Shown piece after piece: positions 5,681 to 8,348 of a DNA stretch of 8,348 bases. Origin of the DNA: JANMDR01 sp031376425 (lineage in GTDB: Bacteria; Pseudomonadota; Gammaproteobacteria; Burkholderiales; Usitatibacteraceae); NCBI GenBank assembly GCA_031376425.1, contig JANMDR010000067.1:1-8348 (forward strand), written 5' to 3'. The position numbers and the translations under genes were made by a program. Below the pieces are notes generated by a model, which ran no database searches, was not told the origin of the DNA, and worked only from the letters and a program-made list of their open reading frames with translations. Each line of letters opens with the position of its first letter. Position 1 is the stretch's first letter.

Positions 5681-6758
5681 TGTCGTCAATGCGATAGAGC
5701 GCCAGCGCTTCTAAGCAGGCTAGGCGATGTGTGGCACCATAGCTTGGCGCTATTTTTAGTGTAGGCAGCGCTAGGCCATAATGGCGCTCTTGGCGGTCGG
5801 CTTCGAGCACCCAGTAGGTGAGTTTTGCGAGGCGATCTTCCATGCCGTCGTTAGGTAGGTCATCATAATTGAGCCATAGATCTGCCGAGCCGGTGCTGCC
5901 GAATTCTTTGGTCAATAAGCCTTGTTCACGTGCAAGGGCTTTCCACGCAATTTGCCGTGGCGTATCACCCGGTTTATAAGCCCGTAAAGATTGAAACTCC
6001 TCATCGCCTTTGATGGGTATATTACCGCTGCCATTGGCTGATGCTTGGCTGGGTAGCGCACCGGCGCGACTATCCGGCTTAGGATAGACGAGGCAGGAAA
6101 TATCGAAATTTACATAGCTCCAAGAGTGAAACAAGCCTACCGGATATTCCGTAAATACTTCAATACGCGATAGCTTTAAACGCCCTCGGTGTTGCGTGGG
6201 CGCAGGAAGCACAATGGTAGCGCTATTGTTGGTGGCAATATCGGCGTAGCTAGCGATTTCTGCTGCGCGCAATAGCCGGTTTTTTTTCTCGGCTTTGGTT
6301 TCTTTTGGCGCATCCTTGCTAACGCGATCACCACGAATTTTATCGGCCTTGCGTTTCACCGCTACAGCGTAGCGTGGTAGCGAACTATTGTGCAAAATGA
6401 TTGGAAAATACGCCACTTCACCGGCAAACACCGGATCGCATTTGCCATAGGATATAGCCAACTGCGCTAAATTGCGAAAGGTGTGCAGCATGGCCACCGA
6501 GCCTAAGCCTGCTAGCAAAAACGTCAGAAAATAGCCGAGCGATAACGCATAATTAATCGACGCAATCAGCAGCAAGAGTAGGACGAAGGCGAAGTAGAAA
6601 CCATTGCGCGAGGGAATAATAAAAATGCGCCGCTGCACTAGCACTACCGGTGGCTGCTCCGGTGTGCGTGCGCGAAAAATCCAGTCGGCAATGCGCTCGC
6701 GCAGTGATGGCGCCGATTCTTTAGCGGGCAAGGTGGGGCTCAGTTTAGATTGCGCCAT
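5673..6758 (-). CDS. DUF58 domain protein, membrane anchored
   Basis: Member of the DUF58 family that accompanies MoxR ATPases; its biochemical role is unknown. The 361 residues begin with a short cytoplasmic part, then two membrane segments (about 53-73 and 75-95) in a hairpin, then a long soluble region. The diagnostic DUF58 motif lies at 251-286: GDEEFQSLRAYKPGD, then RQIAWKALAR and LLTKEF. A lysine/arginine-rich stretch at about 136-168 looks like an insertion. The protein ends about 75 residues after that motif, so it lacks the long C-terminal region of larger DUF58/VWA-like members. Start choice: ATG at 6756-6758 has an AAGG about 12 bases upstream; GTG at 6765-6767 has the same AAGG only 3 bases upstream. 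Either is possible and they differ by three residues. It follows the MoxR gene by 14 bases and overlaps tgpA by 8, so the three genes very probably form one transcript and work together. Confidence 0.9.
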   Translation of the reverse strand: MAQSKLSPTLPAKESAPSLRERIADWIFRARTPEQPPVVLVQRRIFIIPSRNGFYFAFVLLLLLIASINYALSLGYFLTFLLAGLGSVAMLHTFRNLAQLAISYGKCDPVFAGEVAYFPIILHNSSLPRYAVAVKRKADKIRGDRVSKDAPKETKAEKKNRLLRAAEIASYADIATNNSATIVLPAPTQHRGRLKLSRIEVFTEYPVGLFHSWSYVNFDISCLVYPKPDSRAGALPSQASANGSGNIPIKGDEEFQSLRAYKPGDTPRQIAWKALAREQGLLTKEFGSTGSADLWLNYDDLPNDGMEDRLAKLTYWVLEADRQERHYGLALPTLKIAPSYGATHRLACLEALALYRIDDNV

Positions 6759-6772
6759 GGTTGTCACACGCC

Positions 6773-7765
6773 TTACGGAATGGCCACCGCACGTATCATC
6801 TCTTGCGCCGGATCAAGCACTTTGTTTTGCGCGGAGCCCAAGGCGCGGAGGCGGTGCCCCACCACTGCTGGAATAACAGCTTGCACGTCTTCAGGCAGTA
6901 CCTGCTTGCGCTCGCTAACAAGTGCGTGTGATTGTGCTGCACGCAGCAGCGCCAAGCCCGCTCGCGGTGATAATCCTGCTTCGAACCGTGACGAATCACG
7001 GGTATGCGCCACTAAGGCCTGCACATAATCTATCAATGCATCGGATACAAACACCTGCGGCACGGCCTCTTGCAGCGCAATGAGATTATTGGCGCTGATC
7101 ACCGGTGCCAATGTTTTAAGCATTAATCGTCGATCTTCGCCGCGCAGCAGCGCGCGTTCCGCCGCTTGGTCGGGATAACCTAAAGTTAGGCGCATTAAAA
7201 AACGATCTAGCTGTGATTCTGGAAGTGGAAATGTACCCACTTGATGCGACGGATTTTGGGTAGCGATAACAAAGAACGGGTTAGGAAGAGGCATTGTTAC
7301 GCCATCGGCAGTCACCTGCCGCTCTTCCATCGCTTCGAGCAATGAGCTTTGCGCCTTTGGTGATGCCCGATTAATTTCATCCGCCAGAATGACTTGCGAA
7401 AAGATCGGCCCGTGATGGAATCGAAACGCACTGGAATCGCGATCAAATATAGACACCCCAATAATGTCAGCCGGCAGTAAATCGGAGGTGAACTGAATCC
7501 GCTGGTATTTCAAACCTAATAAACTCGCCAAAACATGAGAGAGCGTGGTTTTGCCTACGCCTGGTATATCTTCCAGCAATAAATGCCCACGCGCTAAAAT
7601 GCAGGTCAGCGCCATTTTTAATTGGGGGTCTTTGCCTAAAATGAACTCACCCGCACGTTTGAGAATGGCGGAAATCATTTGCGGTTGGGTGAGATTCGAA
7701 TCAGGTGTTTTTATGGGTTGGGCGTGAGGATTGTTGCTCAGAGCTGGGTTGTCGTTTACAGACAT
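6773..7765 (-). CDS. MoxR-family AAA+ ATPase
   Basis: Cytoplasmic AAA+ ATPase of the MoxR branch. Such proteins are thought to act as chaperones that help partner proteins mature, often products of adjacent DUF58 or VWA genes. The 330 residues contain Walker A GVGKT (69-73, K72), Walker B VILADE (125-130, D129 and E130), sensor 1 ATQNP (168-172), the PESQLDRF segment (182-189) with the likely arginine finger, and sensor 2 in LSPRAG (265-270, R268). The first 25 or so residues are polar and poorly conserved, as is common. The length is normal. The start is ATG at 7763-7765, with GAAGG about 7 bases upstream, one of the few clear Shine-Dalgarno sequences in the window. It is the first gene of the operon with the DUF58 and transglutaminase genes, and a promoter lies about 50-90 bases upstream. 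The name moxR is a family label; a role in methanol oxidation is not implied. Confidence 0.94.
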   Translation of the reverse strand: MSVNDNPALSNNPHAQPIKTPDSNLTQPQMISAILKRAGEFILGKDPQLKMALTCILARGHLLLEDIPGVGKTTLSHVLASLLGLKYQRIQFTSDLLPADIIGVSIFDRDSSAFRFHHGPIFSQVILADEINRASPKAQSSLLEAMEERQVTADGVTMPLPNPFFVIATQNPSHQVGTFPLPESQLDRFLMRLTLGYPDQAAERALLRGEDRRLMLKTLAPVISANNLIALQEAVPQVFVSDALIDYVQALVAHTRDSSRFEAGLSPRAGLALLRAAQSHALVSERKQVLPEDVQAVIPAVVGHRLRALGSAQNKVLDPAQEMIRAVAIP

Positions 7766-7821
7766 GCTAAACCTTCAAATAGTGAATGATCTAATTTTAC
7801 GGTTTCGCGCTAATGATGCAA

Positions 7822-7850
7822 GCATTAGATGCATTATCAGCGCATTATCA
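7822..7850. repeat. Repeated GCATTA elements over the MoxR promoter
   Basis: GCATTATCA occurs at 7831-7839 and exactly again at 7842-7850, a spacing of 11 bases or about one helical turn. A diverged copy, GCATTAGAT, lies at 7822-7830. A loosely inverted partner, TAATGATGC (7811-7819), adds partial dyad symmetry (CTAAT and ATTAG arms). The copies cover the -35, the spacer and the -10, a position where a bound protein would affect transcription. Confidence 0.6.
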
Positions 7851-7851
7851 A
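7824..7851 (-). promoter_or_regulatory. Sigma70-type promoter of the MoxR-DUF58-tgpA operon
   Basis: On the minus strand TTGATA (7851-7846) and TCTAAT (7829-7824) each match consensus at five of six bases and are separated by 16 bases. Transcription would start near 7817, leaving a leader of about 50 bases before the MoxR ATG. Repeated TAATGC elements overlap it, which may be operators. Confidence 0.6.
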
Positions 7852-7960
7852 CATGCCTGAAAACCATAAAGTCATTCATTAATACGCGGCAAAGCGGTGT
7901 TTAGACGCATTTAAGGCAGCTCAAAGTCTTAAAACCCAAAGAAAAAAATCGCCTAGGTAT

Positions 7961-7988
7961 TTGCAAGAACCAAAAAAAGCCGTATAAT
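7961..7988 (+). promoter_or_regulatory. Promoter of the tRNA-Ala/tRNA-Glu transcript
   Basis: TTGCAA (7961-7966), a 16-base A-rich spacer and a perfect TATAAT (7983-7988) form a strong sigma70-type promoter on the plus strand. Transcription would start near 7995, about 55 bases before mature tRNA-Ala. The promoter is divergent from that of the MoxR operon, with about 110 bases between the two -35 elements. No other gene lies in the 7766-8048 gap. Confidence 0.8.
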
Positions 7989-8048
7989 TGACCTTCTTCG
8001 AAATGCGTAGCGATGTTTGGTAATAATAAACAGCGCGCGGATCGTTTG

Positions 8049-8124
<76 letters not shown>

Positions 8125-8138
8125 AGAATTTCTGAGAA

Positions 8139-8157
8139 GTTTGGAATGTTTCCAAGC
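8139..8157 (+). other. Stem-loop between the two tRNAs
   Basis: TTGGAA (8141-8146) and TTCCAA (8150-8155) pair perfectly around TGT. One G-U and one G-C pair extend the stem to 8 base pairs (8139-8157). It sits in the 53-base spacer of the tRNA precursor, where a hairpin could guide processing. It is not followed by a proper T-run, so termination between the tRNAs is unlikely. Confidence 0.5.
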
Positions 8158-8177
8158 ATGGCTAGTCCAAAGGTTTT

Positions 8178-8253
8178 GACCCCATCGTCTAGAGGCCTAG
8201 GACACTACCCTTTCACGGTAGGTACCGGGGTTCGAATCCCCGTGGGGTCGCCA
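8178..8253 (+). tRNA. tRNA-Glu (anticodon UUC)
   Basis: A 76-base cloverleaf including the encoded CCA end (8251-8253). Acceptor arms GACCCCA and TGGGGTC pair fully and the discriminator base is G. The anticodon stem is CTACC/GGTAG with loop CTTTCAC; the anticodon TTC lies at 8212-8214 and reads GAA and GAG. The D arm (CGTCTAGAGGCCTAGGACA) and T arm (GGTTCGAATC) match bacterial tRNA-Glu. It is 53 bases after tRNA-Ala and is probably cut from the same precursor. Confidence 0.98.
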
Positions 8254-8284
8254 GATACATCGCCAGGTGTTGAAGGCACAAGTC

Positions 8285-8339
8285 GTTGACGGCCAGCCCG
8301 CGAGGGTTGGTGGCTTGGCTAGCAATAGCAAACGTCAGC
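8285..8339 (+). other. Possible branched RNA fold downstream of tRNA-Glu, function unknown
   Basis: An outer stem GTTGACG (8285-8291) / CGTCAGC (8333-8339) has 7 pairs including one G-U. It encloses two hairpins. The first pairs CCAGCCC (8293-8299) with GGGTTGG (8304-8310) around the loop GCGA. The second pairs GCTA (8318-8321) with TAGC (8326-8329) around the loop GCAA. Both loops fit the GNRA class. There is no T-run, so it is not a normal terminator. It could be a trailer, a small RNA, the leader of a gene beyond the window, or chance. One plus-strand frame, with GTG at 8267, stays open to the edge for 27 codons but shows nothing I recognise. Confidence 0.25.
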
Positions 8340-8348
8340 TACCAGGAG

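Noticed and set aside
6604..7028. Plus-strand open frames opposite the DUF58 and MoxR genes
   Set aside because: They are antisense to strong coding sequence with intact motifs and have no supporting features.
8178..8253. Possible integration site at the 3' end of tRNA-Glu
   Set aside because: tRNA 3' ends are common targets, but I see no second copy of the tRNA end, no integrase and no foreign-looking sequence in the window.

Overview
The window looks like ordinary chromosomal DNA from a betaproteobacterium. The evidence is the EF-P with an arginine at position 32 in a KGGRN loop, the UvrC sequence close to proteobacterial forms, the transglutaminase/DUF58/MoxR trio as found in Proteobacteria, and tRNAs with encoded CCA ends. 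Base composition is moderate rather than GC-rich. A methylotroph-like or Nitrosomonadales-type lineage would fit, but the family is a guess. There is no sign of phage, transposon, plasmid, CRISPR or foreign-island DNA.

Layout: seven protein genes lie on the minus strand and are described here in transcription order, from right to left. First is an envelope cluster: a MoxR-type AAA+ ATPase (7765-6773), a membrane-anchored DUF58 protein (6758-5673) and a TgpA-type membrane transglutaminase (5680-3674). They are packed with a 14-base gap and then an 8-base overlap, and a good sigma70-type promoter lies upstream (-35 at 7846-7851, -10 at 7824-7829). After 136 bases, holding a possible promoter and several stem-loops, comes efp (3537-2983), which ends at a clear intrinsic terminator (2898-2923). 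Directly beyond the terminator begins a DNA repair and lipid group: a family-5-like uracil-DNA glycosylase (2878-2186), uvrC (2193-271, overlapping the previous gene by 8 bases) and the first 72 codons of pgsA (218 to the left edge).

On the plus strand, divergent from the MoxR gene, a strong promoter (TTGCAA, 16 bases, TATAAT at 7961-7988) drives tRNA-Ala(GGC) at 8049-8124 and tRNA-Glu(UUC) at 8178-8253. The last 95 bases hold no gene I can name, but they can fold into a branched structure with two GNRA-type loops.

How the genes work together: MoxR ATPase, DUF58 protein and transglutaminase probably form one functional unit, with the ATPase acting as a chaperone or remodeller for the membrane proteins. 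EF-P rescues ribosomes at polyproline stretches. The uracil glycosylase and UvrC serve base and nucleotide excision repair, and PgsA makes the phosphatidylglycerol precursor.

I found no convincing undescribed system. The points worth a second look are the branched fold after tRNA-Glu, the repeated TAATGC elements in the MoxR promoter, the structured efp leader, the terminator pressed against the glycosylase start, and insertions in UvrC and the DUF58 protein.
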